NCBI RefSeq assembly: GCF_024347495.1
Contig: NZ_AP025491.1
Coordinates: 1,736,001-1,800,000, forward strand
Direction of reading: 5' to 3'
DNA: 64,000 nt
Origin: Vibrio gallaecicus
GTDB taxonomy: Bacteria > Pseudomonadota > Gammaproteobacteria > Enterobacterales > Vibrionaceae
In this document: positions 1 through 9,198 of the stretch, piece by piece
How positions within the stretch are numbered: the first letter of the stretch is position 1
Layout of the letters: every line of letters starts with the position of its first letter
Notes under the pieces: generated by a model
Seen by the model: the letters and a program-made list of their open reading frames with translations, nothing else
Told to the model about the DNA's origin: nothing
Database searches by the model: none
Program-made: the position numbers and the translations under genes

Positions 1-838
1 CGAACGCTTCTGGGTTAAATTCCACTTCAAATCTCAGCAAGGTATTAAAAATTTATCTGATGCTGAAGCTGGGAAATTAATTGGTGATGATCGCGAAAGT
101 CACCAACGTGATTTGCTAGAAAGCATCGACAATCAAGACTTCCCGAAATGGACTCTTAAAGTTCAAGTCATGCCAGAAGCGGACGCTTCAAAAGTGTCGT
201 ACAACCCATTCGATTTAACGAAGATCTGGCCACACGCTGATTACCCATTAATTGAAGTGGGTGAGCTTGAACTAAATCGTAATCCAGAAAACTTCTTCGC
301 AGAAGTAGAGCAATCTGCATTCAATCCAGCAAGTGTGGTTCCGGGTATTAGCTTCTCTCCAGACAAAATGCTGCAAGGGCGCTTGTTCGCTTATGGTGAT
401 GCCCAGCGTTACCGTTTGGGAGTAAACCACCACCATATTCCAGTGAATGCGCCACGTTGCCCAGTACACAGTTATCATCGTGATGGTGCAATGCGTATTG
501 ATGGTAATCACGGTGGCACCTTGGGTTATGAGCCAAACGATCAAGGGCAATGGGCGGAGCAACCCGATTTTGCAGAGCCACCACTGAATCTAGAAGGCGC
601 GGCTGATCATTGGAACCACCGTGAAGATGAAGATTATTTCTCACAACCGGGTGACTTGTTCCGTTTAATGACGCCAGAGCAGCAAGGTATTTTGTTTGAT
701 AACACAGCGCGTAACTTAGGTGGTGTGCCTAAAGAAATTCAACTTCGTCACCTTAAACACTGCTACAAGGCTGATCCAGCATATGGCGAAGGCATCGGTA
801 AATTGCTTGCAATCGATGTGAGCGAATTTAAATCGTAA
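1..838 (+). CDS. katA: Catalase, C-terminal part (5' end outside window)
   Basis: Heme catalase that breaks hydrogen peroxide into water and oxygen. The reading frame is open from base 2 and ends with TAA at 836-838; only about 278 C-terminal residues are present, so the distal His and Asn cannot be seen. The proximal heme-ligand signature is clear ([14 protein letters not shown] at about bases 391-432), with the Tyr that coordinates heme iron, followed by the conserved NHHHIPVN stretch. There is no extra C-terminal flavodoxin-like domain after the catalase core, so this is a small-subunit type enzyme. The name katA is by similarity to Vibrio small-subunit catalases and is less certain than the family. 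A weak hairpin follows the stop. Confidence 0.93.
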   Translation, partial: ERFWVKFHFKSQQGIKNLSDAEAGKLIGDDRESHQRDLLESIDNQDFPKWTLKVQVMPEADASKVSYNPFDLTKIWPHADYPLIEVGELELNRNPENFFAEVEQSAFNPASVVPGISFSPDKMLQGRLFAYGDAQRYRLGVNHHHIPVNAPRCPVHSYHRDGAMRIDGNHGGTLGYEPNDQGQWAEQPDFAEPPLNLEGAADHWNHREDEDYFSQPGDLFRLMTPEQQGILFDNTARNLGGVPKEIQLRHLKHCYKADPAYGEGIGKLLAIDVSEFKS

Positions 839-860
839 TCGCGAACTAGACTTGTTAATC

Positions 861-897
861 AAAAGGCTGTGAGTTACTCGATCAGCGGCCTTTTTTG
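861..897 (+). terminator. Probable terminator after catalase
   Basis: Imperfect inverted repeat AAAAGGCTG / CAGCGGCC followed by a run of six T, 20 to 60 bases after the catalase stop. The stem has one bulge, so strength is uncertain. Confidence 0.5.
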
Positions 898-1054
898 ATC
901 GCGTATTCAACAATTTTTTGCCTAATATTATGAATTATTGAAGTTTTATAGCTAATAGTTTTTACCTATCAAAATGATAAATTCAACCCATTATCTTCAC
1001 GTTCTAAATGTGATTATCCTATTCTCATTAGTTGATACAGCAGTAGAGTTTGAG

Positions 1055-1927
1055 ATGAGTAAAAGCGCATTAATTGTAGAAGGTGGAGCAATGAGAGGCA
1101 TCTTCGCCGCCGGAGTATTGGATGCTTTTATGGAGGAAGGATTCCGACCTTATGATTTTGCCATTGGCGTCTCTGCTGGTGTGTCTAACCTTGTTGGTTA
1201 CTTATCTCAAGCACCAAAGCGCAGTTATAACGTGATAACGACCATGGCGACTGACAAAGTTTTCTTTAACCCAACTCGCTTTGCTAAAGGCGGTAACTTG
1301 GTGGATGTTAAGTGGTTATGGGATGAATCCAATAACCGTTTCCCGCTTAACTGTGAGCAATTATTCTCAAGTGTTCCGTTGCTTGCTGCTGTTACAAATA
1401 TCGATACTGGTAGTGCGGATTATTATCGTATTAAGCCTGAAAACTTATCGAATGTTGTGGAAGCAACCACTGCTCTGCCCATTGCTTATCGTGAAACGCC
1501 ATGTTTTTCAGGTGGTTGTTACACAGATGGTGGCGTGGCGGACTCGATTCCAGTTCGTGAAGCATACCGCCGTGGTGCTCGTGACATTACCGTGATTTTG
1601 TCTCACCCTCTGAGCTATCAAATGAAACCTCAAAAGTATCAATGGATGCTAAAAAAGCTGCTGTCTAAGTATCCAAATATTGCAAAGTCCATGGCTGTAC
1701 GCGCTGAGAATTACAATCAATCTTTGGAGTTCATCCGAAATCCACCTAAAGATGCGATCATTAAAGTTATTGCTCCACCAGAAGCGTTCGCGGTTAAACG
1801 GTTAACGATGGATCAAGGGATTCTAAACGCAGGTTATGAGATGGGCGTTCAAGCAGGTGAAGAGCACCTAGCAATTCGACAAGGGGTACACGGGCTAGAT
1901 ACTGAAAATTGCCATTTCTGTATCTAA
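1055..1927 (+). CDS. Patatin-like phospholipase (YjjU-like)
   Basis: Predicted patatin-family serine lipase or acyl hydrolase of 290 residues. The oxyanion-hole motif GGAMRG is at residues 10-15, the nucleophile elbow GVSAG has its Ser at residue 40, and the catalytic-dyad Asp is in YTDGG near residue 158. An upstream in-frame ATG at 974 would add 27 residues with no family resemblance; MSKSALIVEGG at 1055 matches the usual start of the family. No signal peptide is visible, so a cytoplasmic enzyme is likely. The natural lipid substrate is not known. It is a single gene, followed by a shared convergent terminator. Confidence 0.85.
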   Translation: MSKSALIVEGGAMRGIFAAGVLDAFMEEGFRPYDFAIGVSAGVSNLVGYLSQAPKRSYNVITTMATDKVFFNPTRFAKGGNLVDVKWLWDESNNRFPLNCEQLFSSVPLLAAVTNIDTGSADYYRIKPENLSNVVEATTALPIAYRETPCFSGGCYTDGGVADSIPVREAYRRGARDITVILSHPLSYQMKPQKYQWMLKKLLSKYPNIAKSMAVRAENYNQSLEFIRNPPKDAIIKVIAPPEAFAVKRLTMDQGILNAGYEMGVQAGEEHLAIRQGVHGLDTENCHFCI

Positions 1928-2083
1928 TGTTTATGGATAGCCAGTTAAAGACCTGATGCTTAGGCAACCTTATGTGCAGTAGTTTATGAGCAATTGTTTA
2001 GAAATAATAGTTTATAAACAGTAGTTTCATTTAGACTAGCGATTCATACGATCAAATTGAAACTATTAAATTGAAACGATCAA

Positions 2084-2118
2084 AAAGCCACGCTTACTGC
2101 TGTAGCAAGCGTGGCTTT
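2084..2118. terminator. Bidirectional terminator between lipase and ldhA
   Basis: Strong inverted repeat AAAGCCACGCTT ... AAGCGTGGCTTT lying between two convergent genes. A-rich and T-rich flanks allow it to act in both directions. Confidence 0.8.
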
Positions 2119-2182
2119 AGTGGTTTGATTTATCTGTTAATCAGCGATTACATTAAGTCGAGGCTTCATGATTCTAGCCAAG

Positions 2183-3175
2183 CTAGATCAATTCATTGCC
2201 ACTTTTTTTATCACTGAAAAATGCTTCAACGCTGGTGAGTGTAGTGTTGGCAATGTTGAATAAAGCATCTTTGGTTAAGAATGCTTGGTGCCCTGTAAAT
2301 AACACGTTATGACAAGCGGATAGGCGTCGGAACACGTCATCAACAATCACATCGTTAGATTTGTCTTGGAAAAACAACTCTTTTTCGTTGTCGTATACGT
2401 CTAGACCTAGTGCGCCAATTCGGCTTTGTTTTAAGGCTTCAATAGCAGCGGTTGAATCCAGTAGTTCACCACGGCTGGTGTTCACTATCATCACACCGTC
2501 TTTCATTTTGCCAAACGCTGTTGCATCTAGAAGGTGGTAATTTTCTTTACTCATTGGGCAGTGCAGCGTAATTACGTCAGACTCTTGGTATAGCTCATCG
2601 AGCTCCACATATTTTGCGCCAAGCTCTTCAGCTAGTGGGTTTGGATACGGGTCATAGCATAGAATGTTCATGCCTAGACCTTTCAAAATACGCATTGTTG
2701 CTAAGCCAATTTTCCCCGAACCAATCACACCCACAGTTTTACCGTGGAAGTTGAAACCAACCAGCCCTTCAAGAGAGAAGTTAGCATCACGAGTTCGTTG
2801 GTAGGCTTTGTGTAGCTTGCGGTTTAAACACATCATCATGCCGACAGTGTGCTCGGCAACTGATTCTGGCGAATAAGCTGGCACGCGAACTACTTGTAAA
2901 CCGAATTCTTTTGCGGCTTCTAAATCGACTTTGTCAAATCCAGCACAGCGCATTGCGATGAGTTTTGTACCGCCTTTCGCCAATTTTTCAAGAACGGGAC
3001 GAGACAGGTCATCGTTTACAAAAGCACAAACTATTTCGCTTTGATAAGCCATTTTTGCTGTTTTTCTGGTGAGGCGAAAATCGTGAAAGTGAAATTCAGC
3101 GTTGAGATCCCCTTTAGCAAGATTGAATGATTTTTCGTCGTATGATTTTGAGCTAAAAAAAGCAATGTTGAGCAT
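2183..3175 (-). CDS. ldhA: Fermentative D-lactate dehydrogenase
   Basis: NAD-dependent D-2-hydroxyacid dehydrogenase of 330 residues, the usual length of LdhA; it reduces pyruvate to D-lactate during fermentation in the cytoplasm. The Rossmann motif GSGKIG is at residues 152-157. The catalytic trio is in place: Arg235 (NTSRGE), Glu264 (DVYDNE) and His296 (GHQAFLT). The N-terminus (MLNIAFFSSKSYD) is typical of the LdhA branch rather than of glyoxylate or phosphoglycerate dehydrogenases. It appears monocistronic, with its terminator in the convergent gap downstream. Confidence 0.95.
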   Translation of the reverse strand: MLNIAFFSSKSYDEKSFNLAKGDLNAEFHFHDFRLTRKTAKMAYQSEIVCAFVNDDLSRPVLEKLAKGGTKLIAMRCAGFDKVDLEAAKEFGLQVVRVPAYSPESVAEHTVGMMMCLNRKLHKAYQRTRDANFSLEGLVGFNFHGKTVGVIGSGKIGLATMRILKGLGMNILCYDPYPNPLAEELGAKYVELDELYQESDVITLHCPMSKENYHLLDATAFGKMKDGVMIVNTSRGELLDSTAAIEALKQSRIGALGLDVYDNEKELFFQDKSNDVIVDDVFRRLSACHNVLFTGHQAFLTKDALFNIANTTLTSVEAFFSDKKSGNELI

Positions 3176-3426
3176 AACTTCCTCTCTGTACGAAAGATGC
3201 GAATATCGTGTATTCAGGCTAATAATTAGGGCAGTTTGCTAGAGATTTATTATCTTGTCTATCATCATTAGTCATTGTAATTATTAAGGTTATTATATTT
3301 AATTCTAGCTGTGCTTATTTTGGAATTATCTTCACTTAGCTAAATGGCTTGTTTTGGTTTTACCGTATTTATCGCGTTTAATTGAATCATCAATGAATTT
3401 CACAACGAGTGAGATGAATAAATCGA

Positions 3427-3765
3427 TCACTTATCTTTTCGGGTATTGAACATTTTTTTGGTTTCTTTTTCTGACCAGAAATTGATATTGAATTGAGCAT
3501 CTTCGCTGAGCTCAACTCGGTGCCAATATTGAGGAGGGCTTGTTGCAAATTGACCTGCATTAATCACCACGACGCTTTCTGGTTCGGTTGCGTCAGCGTT
3601 AGCAAAACCATAGAAAGTTACCGTTCCTTCCATCACGCAAATCTGGCCAAACACTCCTTCAGCAGTATTGTGATGGTTAAGTAATGCCGCAGGTATGTTG
3701 TCCTTTGAGAAAAATGGCGTTGAGCGTTGAATTGTCCAGTGAGATGGAATTCGTAAATGACTCAT
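3427..3765 (-). CDS. DUF1971 cupin-fold protein (YeaR/TehB N-terminal-like)
   Basis: Small cytoplasmic protein of 112 residues consisting of one DUF1971 domain, the domain of E. coli YeaR and of the N-terminus of some TehB tellurite-resistance proteins. Diagnostic stretches are STPFF near the start, IPAALLNHHNTAEGVFG, the aromatic YGFA turn, and QYWHRVEL with the conserved His near residue 84. No methyltransferase domain follows, so it resembles stand-alone YeaR. The E. coli homologue responds to nitrate and nitric oxide; whether that holds here is not shown by the sequence. No operon partner is evident: the next minus-strand gene upstream ends 142 bases away. Confidence 0.85.
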   Translation of the reverse strand: MSHLRIPSHWTIQRSTPFFSKDNIPAALLNHHNTAEGVFGQICVMEGTVTFYGFANADATEPESVVVINAGQFATSPPQYWHRVELSEDAQFNINFWSEKETKKMFNTRKDK

Positions 3766-3907
3766 AATGAACCTCTGATAAATAGAAATATGGATTTTTT
3801 GATAATGACAAACATGAAGCTTGTGATAATTAGAAGCATGGAACTTAGAATTACTGTTAATGAATAACTGCCCGTAGCGATTGAATCGAAGGGCGGGCTC
3901 GGAACGA

Positions 3908-4768
3908 TTACCAGTAATTATCGCTACTGAATTGCCCCGCTTGACGGCGTAAGTGTTTGGTTAATCCGATTTTTTTAAGCGCTTCACTTGTGTCGCGAAC
4001 CATGGCGGGATTTCCACAAAGATAGAAGAAACTATGTTGCTGATCGATGGCGATGGAGGAAGCGTGTTCGAGTTCGCCTCGAAGTAACAACGTTGGGATT
4101 CGTCCGCGCAATGTTCCGGTGATTGATTCTCTAGAAATAATTGGCACATAACGTAGTTTTCCTTGAAATTGGTGAACAAGCTGCGCGATGCGCGACTGAT
4201 AAGTGAGATCTTGCTGAGTTCTGACGGCGTGAACCAATATGATGTTGGCAAATTTATCTGCCATGTGAGGTGTTTCAAGCATGGCAATAAAAGGACCAAT
4301 CGCGGTACCTGTGGCTAACATCCACAAATCTTTAGCGGCTGGCGGTATTTCTTCTAACGTCATGAAACCGCTGGGCTCTTTCCCTACAAAAATCGCATCG
4401 TGAGTATTTAATTCATGAAGTTTTGGTGACAGTTGACCGGAGGCGTCTTTAACAATTAAAAACTCTAGGTGCTGGTGCCCTAGTGCATGGCTTGGTGAGT
4501 TCACCATGGAGTAAGCTCGGCGCACATACTCTTGTCTTTCAGGGTTACTGTTCTCTGGAAAGGCTGTTGATTCAGTCGCTATTGCCGGTTCAGTAAGTCT
4601 TAGCGGCTCATTAACAAGTGGCAAAGCCAGTTTAGTAAACTGCCCCGCAAGGTAAGGTGAAACAGGGGCGTGCACATGTAGGCTGAATAGTTGGTCGTTC
4701 CATTCTATTTTCTTGGTTACTTTTCCTTGAACTAAACCGTGAGGGATACCTTGAGAAACATTGTCCAT
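3908..4768 (-). CDS. fpr: Ferredoxin--NADP(+) reductase
   Basis: FAD-dependent reductase of 286 residues that moves electrons between NADPH and ferredoxin or flavodoxin. The FAD-binding motif RRAYSMVNSPS lies near residue 85, the NADP-binding segment LATGTAIGPFIAML near residue 150, and FYLCGNPAMVRD plus a C-terminal aromatic end (NYW) complete the FNR fold. It is somewhat longer than E. coli Fpr (about 248 residues), with extra residues before the RxYS motif. A 19-bp Fur-like box lies about 95 bases before the start, suggesting iron-responsive expression, and a GAAA repeat lies about 200 bases upstream. Confidence 0.9.
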   Translation of the reverse strand: MDNVSQGIPHGLVQGKVTKKIEWNDQLFSLHVHAPVSPYLAGQFTKLALPLVNEPLRLTEPAIATESTAFPENSNPERQEYVRRAYSMVNSPSHALGHQHLEFLIVKDASGQLSPKLHELNTHDAIFVGKEPSGFMTLEEIPPAAKDLWMLATGTAIGPFIAMLETPHMADKFANIILVHAVRTQQDLTYQSRIAQLVHQFQGKLRYVPIISRESITGTLRGRIPTLLLRGELEHASSIAIDQQHSFFYLCGNPAMVRDTSEALKKIGLTKHLRRQAGQFSSDNYW

Positions 4769-4861
4769 AGAGCCACCTTATCGATTGGGTTATCCACTGG
4801 TGATGCCTATTACATTCGGTACACCAGAAGCCTGTACTAATCATAGTGCATTAACCATGCC

Positions 4862-4880
4862 GATAATGAGAATTGTTATC
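4862..4880 (-). promoter_or_regulatory. Fur box-like site upstream of fpr
   Basis: GATAATGAGAATTGTTATC matches the 19-bp Fur consensus GATAATGATAATCATTATC at 16 positions and is itself nearly palindromic. It sits 94 bases before the fpr start codon, in the range of a promoter operator. Confidence 0.65.
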
Positions 4881-4967
4881 AAATGGGTCTTCAGCAAACA
4901 TCATGAATTTATTTGAGTCATAAAGACCCATAAATTTGATGTCATTATGACGTGCATGTGTTTTCCT

Positions 4968-5002
<35 letters not shown>

Positions 5003-5074
5003 AAGCCTCTTATTCCACCTTTACACCACTTGGAGTGATAGCTTAAAGGCGAAAACAAAAGGCTTCAGATGAAG
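5003..5074 (-). terminator. Long-armed inverted repeat after the RND operon
   Basis: GAAGCCT near 5069 pairs with AGGCTTC near 5005 on the minus strand, followed by a C/T-rich tail. The arms are short and the loop long (about 55 bases), so termination here is only plausible. Confidence 0.35.
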
Positions 5075-5086
5075 GATATGGATGGG

Positions 5087-8000
5087 CTATTTACGTTTGG
5101 TTCGCCCAAAACAAAGCGCGTATAGGCTAGGGATGACGAATAAGACAATTGGCAATGAGAACAATAAACCATAGCCTAGCGTTAAAGACATAGGTCCCAT
5201 AAACACATCGGTTCCGCCTAAACCATAAGCGAGAGGCAGTAGACCCACGACAGTGGTTATAGAGGTTAATAGTATCGGTCTTAAGCGGCTAGCAGATGCC
5301 TCAATCACCGCTTCCAAAGTGTCTTTACCTTCTGCTCGAATCTCGTTAATGCGGTTTATCAGTACCAAAGAGTTGTTCACCACGACGCCTGTCATACCAA
5401 GCACGCCAATCAAGGCAAACATAGATAAAGCTTGCATATGAACGACTAGTGCCATTAATGCCGCCACAACTGCAAACGGGATCACAGCCATAACGAGTAA
5501 CGGCTGTATCAATGAATTAAACATCACTGCTAGAACAAAGTAGATAGCGATCATGGCAGCAGGGAACGCTAATACAAAGCCACTCATGGTTTCATTGGTA
5601 CTTTCTGCTTCTCCGCCCACATCTAGCGTCACGTTACTCGAATAATGACCTTGCAGCTCGGTGAGCATTTTCTCTGAAAGTGCGACAGAGCTGAGTGTGT
5701 CATCCGTAATCTGCGCCGTAACGGTGACTTCTCTTTCTGCGTTGTAGTGTTTGATTAAACGTGGTGCTTCAATGTTCTCTACTTTTGCTAAACGGCTCAG
5801 TGGTACTTGGACTCCATCTGGCGTAAATATTTTGGTGGTTGCTAAGCGCTTAATGTCTCTGTATTCGTCTTTCAAAATGACACGAATATCTACTTCTTGA
5901 TCACCAAGCCAAGTCGATGTGACTGAGTCGCCTTCAAACGCAAGGCGAAGTGTGGTTGCTAAATCAGATACGGTTAAGTTGTATTTCGCTAACCACTCAT
6001 ATTGAGGAACAATGCTCAACTGAGGGTCTTTCAACGCTTCATTGTTGGTAACGCCACTTATACCACTCTGTTGATTCAGCCAATTACTCACCGCCGTTAC
6101 TGCGAGGTTACGCTCATCTGTTGTGCCCCCAAGAACGCGCATTTCAATCGGCTCTCCCGGAGGTGGACCTCCAGCATCAACCGAGAACTTCACAAAAATC
6201 CCGTGGTCATTGTTAGCCACTTTCTCGTTTAACTGAGCAATAATTTGGTCAGCGGTGCGATCACGTAATTCATAGCTGGTCAAAATCAGCAAACCAGTAC
6301 TTACAGGTGATGAGTAAGTCATGTTGTAAGAGACACGTTCGTTATCGGGTAAAGCTGCGATCGCCTGTTCAATATCATTATGAACGTCACGTATTTTCTC
6401 TAATGGGGTCCCTGGTTTAACTTCCGTGTAAATCTCTACGTATTTAGCCGCTTCAGATGGAAATATATCCAATTTTAATGCCATGACCATGCTGGTCGAA
6501 AGGGCGCTAATGACCAGTGCTGAAGCGATAACTGACTTCTTGTATTGAAGGCTGAATGTCAGCATTTTTTTGTAGGCGTTGATAATGCCTTCAAAGCGGT
6601 CTTTTTGTGTTTGTTGGTTGTCTTTTCCTTTGGTGTTTAACGCACTTGCTAAGTGAGCGGGCAAAGTGAAAGTACATTCAGCCAGTGAAAATAGAAGGGC
6701 TGAGATCACCGTGATCGGAATAACGATTAACACTTTACCCATTGTGCCGGGCATAAAAAACATAGGAATGAAAACAAGAGCGGTGGTCGTTAAGCTGGCG
6801 ATGATTGGCTTAATGACTTTTTGCGTCCCAGTGATTGCCGCCTCTAATGCACTTTTACCTTTCTCTTTTTCTTGGTAAATACTCTCGGCCACAATAACTG
6901 AATCATCGACAATAATACCGATCACCAAAAGTAAAGCCGCAAGCGTAATACTGTCTAAGTTTAAGCCCACCATAGGTAGAATAAACATCACGCCTAAAAT
7001 ACAAAATGGAATAGAAACCGATACCCAGAAAGCCACTTGTCTTTTAAGAATTAAGCTTAAGACTGCCAGCACTAATACCAAACCAATACCGCCATTGGTA
7101 GACACGATAGAGAACTTATCATTCATGTCATCAGCAAGGTTTAAACCATACTGAAACTGGTACTGGTCACTATATTGAGCTTGTTCTTTTTCCACTAACG
7201 CTTTTATGCTGTTCACTGTCGCGATGATGTCTGAACTGGCACTATTCGTCACTGAAAATAGAACCGCTTCTTGACCGTTAATTACTCCCATTTGTGTCGC
7301 TTTAGCAAAGGTATCTTCCACGCTTGCTACATCAGATACTCGTATGACGGAACCATTTGGCAGTGATTTAATGACGATATTCGCAATGTCTTCTGCCGAA
7401 TGAACTTGTGTCATGGTGACAATTTTTTGCTCACTCACCCAAGATTCCACCACCCCACCAGATTGAGATAAATTGCGTTGGTTAATGGCTTGCCCAACTT
7501 CATCAAACGTTAATTGGTAACGGCTGATTTTTGTAGGGTCGATCTCTACCCAGAACTCGCGCTCGTTGTAACCAGACATGCTGACGCTACTGACCCCTGA
7601 AAGCGCATTCACTTTTTTCTCTAGTTGGTAAGCATATTGCTGCAATAAGTCTGAGTGTACTTGTTCACTGTTTGCAAGGCTGACACCAAAAGTCAGCACC
7701 TCAAAAGATGAGGTTTGTTTTTGAGTCACGACTGGTGGATTCGTGATATCTGCCGGTAAGTTGTTCACACGGTCGATTGCTTGTTGAATGTCTCGTAATG
7801 CTCTAGCCGCATCTTCCCCGGGTAAAAGCTCGGCTTCAATAAAAGACATGCCATCAGTTGATTGAGAGGAGAAGTAATTGATGCCTTGGACGCTGCGCAG
7901 CTCTTTTTCAATAGGGTTAGTGATATTCAGTTCGATATCTTGAGCGGTAGCGCCTGGGTATAGAGTTTCGATTTCAACCGTTTCAAAAGCAACATCAGGA

Positions 8001-8113
8001 TATTCTTGAAGCTTTAAAGTATATAAAGAAGCGACGCCGAGCAGCAGTACCATGATCGTGATGATGCGAGCTAAGAAGCTTCTCTGTGCAAAGTAAGCGA
8101 TAAGAGATGACAT
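5087..8113 (-). CDS. RND efflux pump permease subunit
   Basis: Inner-membrane resistance-nodulation-division transporter of 1008 residues (HAE-1/AcrB-like superfamily), driving proton-coupled export through a tripartite pump. It shows the standard plan: one N-terminal membrane helix, a periplasmic porter loop, a block of helices, then the same again. The proton-relay pair Asp-Asp lies in helix 4 (GIIVDDSVIVAE, near residue 400), and GVVVNNSLVLINR marks the matching helix in the second half. It follows the adaptor gene by nine bases and so forms a two-gene operon with it. No outer-membrane TolC-type gene is next to it, so a shared TolC is likely. Substrates cannot be told from sequence. It is slightly shorter than AcrB (1049). 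Confidence 0.93.
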   Translation of the reverse strand: MSSLIAYFAQRSFLARIITIMVLLLGVASLYTLKLQEYPDVAFETVEIETLYPGATAQDIELNITNPIEKELRSVQGINYFSSQSTDGMSFIEAELLPGEDAARALRDIQQAIDRVNNLPADITNPPVVTQKQTSSFEVLTFGVSLANSEQVHSDLLQQYAYQLEKKVNALSGVSSVSMSGYNEREFWVEIDPTKISRYQLTFDEVGQAINQRNLSQSGGVVESWVSEQKIVTMTQVHSAEDIANIVIKSLPNGSVIRVSDVASVEDTFAKATQMGVINGQEAVLFSVTNSASSDIIATVNSIKALVEKEQAQYSDQYQFQYGLNLADDMNDKFSIVSTNGGIGLVLVLAVLSLILKRQVAFWVSVSIPFCILGVMFILPMVGLNLDSITLAALLLVIGIIVDDSVIVAESIYQEKEKGKSALEAAITGTQKVIKPIIASLTTTALVFIPMFFMPGTMGKVLIVIPITVISALLFSLAECTFTLPAHLASALNTKGKDNQQTQKDRFEGIINAYKKMLTFSLQYKKSVIASALVISALSTSMVMALKLDIFPSEAAKYVEIYTEVKPGTPLEKIRDVHNDIEQAIAALPDNERVSYNMTYSSPVSTGLLILTSYELRDRTADQIIAQLNEKVANNDHGIFVKFSVDAGGPPPGEPIEMRVLGGTTDERNLAVTAVSNWLNQQSGISGVTNNEALKDPQLSIVPQYEWLAKYNLTVSDLATTLRLAFEGDSVTSTWLGDQEVDIRVILKDEYRDIKRLATTKIFTPDGVQVPLSRLAKVENIEAPRLIKHYNAEREVTVTAQITDDTLSSVALSEKMLTELQGHYSSNVTLDVGGEAESTNETMSGFVLAFPAAMIAIYFVLAVMFNSLIQPLLVMAVIPFAVVAALMALVVHMQALSMFALIGVLGMTGVVVNNSLVLINRINEIRAEGKDTLEAVIEASASRLRPILLTSITTVVGLLPLAYGLGGTDVFMGPMSLTLGYGLLFSLPIVLFVIPSLYALCFGRTKRK

Positions 8114-8122
8114 GGTTTTTAC

Positions 8123-8905
8123 CTATTGAATGACAGCAATATTAGAAAGCGTTGTAGAGGCATGAATGGACATGCCTGGCTTTAGCTTTTGGTTGGTATT
8201 GTTAATCTCAACTTCTACGGGGTAAGCCATAGTTTGGCTGTCTACTTCGACACCAATGCGGTTGATGGTTGCTTGAAACTTTTTAGCTGGATCGGCTTCA
8301 GCCCATAGCTCGATAGGTTGACCAACATTGAGTGAATTAATGTCGTATTCACTTGCCAGTAACCGAACTGTTAATGTGTCGATATTGACGATCTTATAAA
8401 GCAGATCCCCCTGATTAACCCATGCGCCATTATCTGTATTTCGATTGACTACAAACCCTGAGATGTTGGATGTGATTTTTGTGTTTTTAAGGTCAAGTTG
8501 GGCATTCTCTAACTCAATTCTTGCAAGTGTCAGGCTGGCTTTTGCACTTAGGAAATCGGCATTCGCAATATCTAATTCGTTTTGAGATAAGCTGTTTTTC
8601 TTACGCAGTTCTACATAACGCTCATAGACAGATCGCTTGAGTTGCAAGTCTGCTTTAGCAAGTTGTAGATTGGCGGTTTGTTTCGCTACCGCAAAATCGA
8701 AGTCTTGTGTTTTAACCGTAGCGATAACTTGCCCTTGTTGAATTGCTTCACCAGAGTCAAAGTTGACACTCTCAACAACACCGCTGATTTCTGCGACCAC
8801 ATTCAACGGGGATTTGCTGATCGTTTGACCGATGAGGTCAACGGCAAAAACAGAAGAGGTAAGAAGAGAGCCGCACAGCAGGCTGATCAGTAGTTGTGGT
8901 TTCAT
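8123..8905 (-). CDS. RND efflux pump periplasmic adaptor (membrane fusion protein)
   Basis: Short periplasmic adaptor of 260 residues. It begins with a Sec signal peptide (cleavage expected after VFA near residue 21), then a lipoyl half-motif with GVVESVNFDSGEAIQQGQVIA, an alpha-helical hairpin, the second lipoyl half (NTKITSNISGFVVNRNTDNGAWVNQGD) and a beta-barrel domain. There is no lipobox. It should link the permease encoded immediately downstream to an outer-membrane channel. It is shorter than AcrA (about 397) but complete for the compact adaptor class. It is transcribed divergently from the response regulator, with TGTCGA direct repeats just before it. Confidence 0.92.
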   Translation of the reverse strand: MKPQLLISLLCGSLLTSSVFAVDLIGQTISKSPLNVVAEISGVVESVNFDSGEAIQQGQVIATVKTQDFDFAVAKQTANLQLAKADLQLKRSVYERYVELRKKNSLSQNELDIANADFLSAKASLTLARIELENAQLDLKNTKITSNISGFVVNRNTDNGAWVNQGDLLYKIVNIDTLTVRLLASEYDINSLNVGQPIELWAEADPAKKFQATINRIGVEVDSQTMAYPVEVEINNTNQKLKPGMSIHASTTLSNIAVIQ

Positions 8906-8949
8906 GTGAGTATCCCTTTAATTTGATACGTCTAGTGTTACTTCTCTCT

Positions 8950-8966
8950 TGTCGAGTTTTTGTCGA
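8950..8966 (-). promoter_or_regulatory. Two phased TCGACA boxes before the efflux operon
   Basis: On the minus strand TCGACA occurs twice with an 11-base period (plus-strand TGTCGA at 8950-8955 and 8961-8966), 45 to 61 bases before the adaptor start. The same hexamer with the same spacing lies before the response regulator, which points to a binding site for that OmpR-type protein. Confidence 0.6.
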
Positions 8967-9093
8967 TATGGATTATATAAACTCGTATATTTTATAGAAT
9001 GACATACTTATATGTTTGAATGATTGTATTTTTGGCTTGGAGTGAACGCGGTTTTTTTCTTATCAATCATGGTGTTGAATTATGTGTGTACGA

Positions 9094-9115
9094 AATTCGA
9101 CATTAATTCGACATT
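9094..9115 (+). promoter_or_regulatory. Tandem AATTCGACATT boxes before the response regulator
   Basis: A perfect direct repeat of the 11-mer AATTCGACATT (9094-9104 and 9105-9115) that carries the TCGACA core. Eleven-base direct repeats are the usual binding arrangement for dimers of OmpR/PhoB-type regulators. It sits 84 to 105 bases before the response-regulator start. Confidence 0.65.
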
Positions 9116-9198
9116 GAGCCATTATTATTTCATTCGCATCGTAGTAAATGGGTGTTGCGGTAAATAATTGGGTATCAGGGTAAACAGGCGAGCAGATA

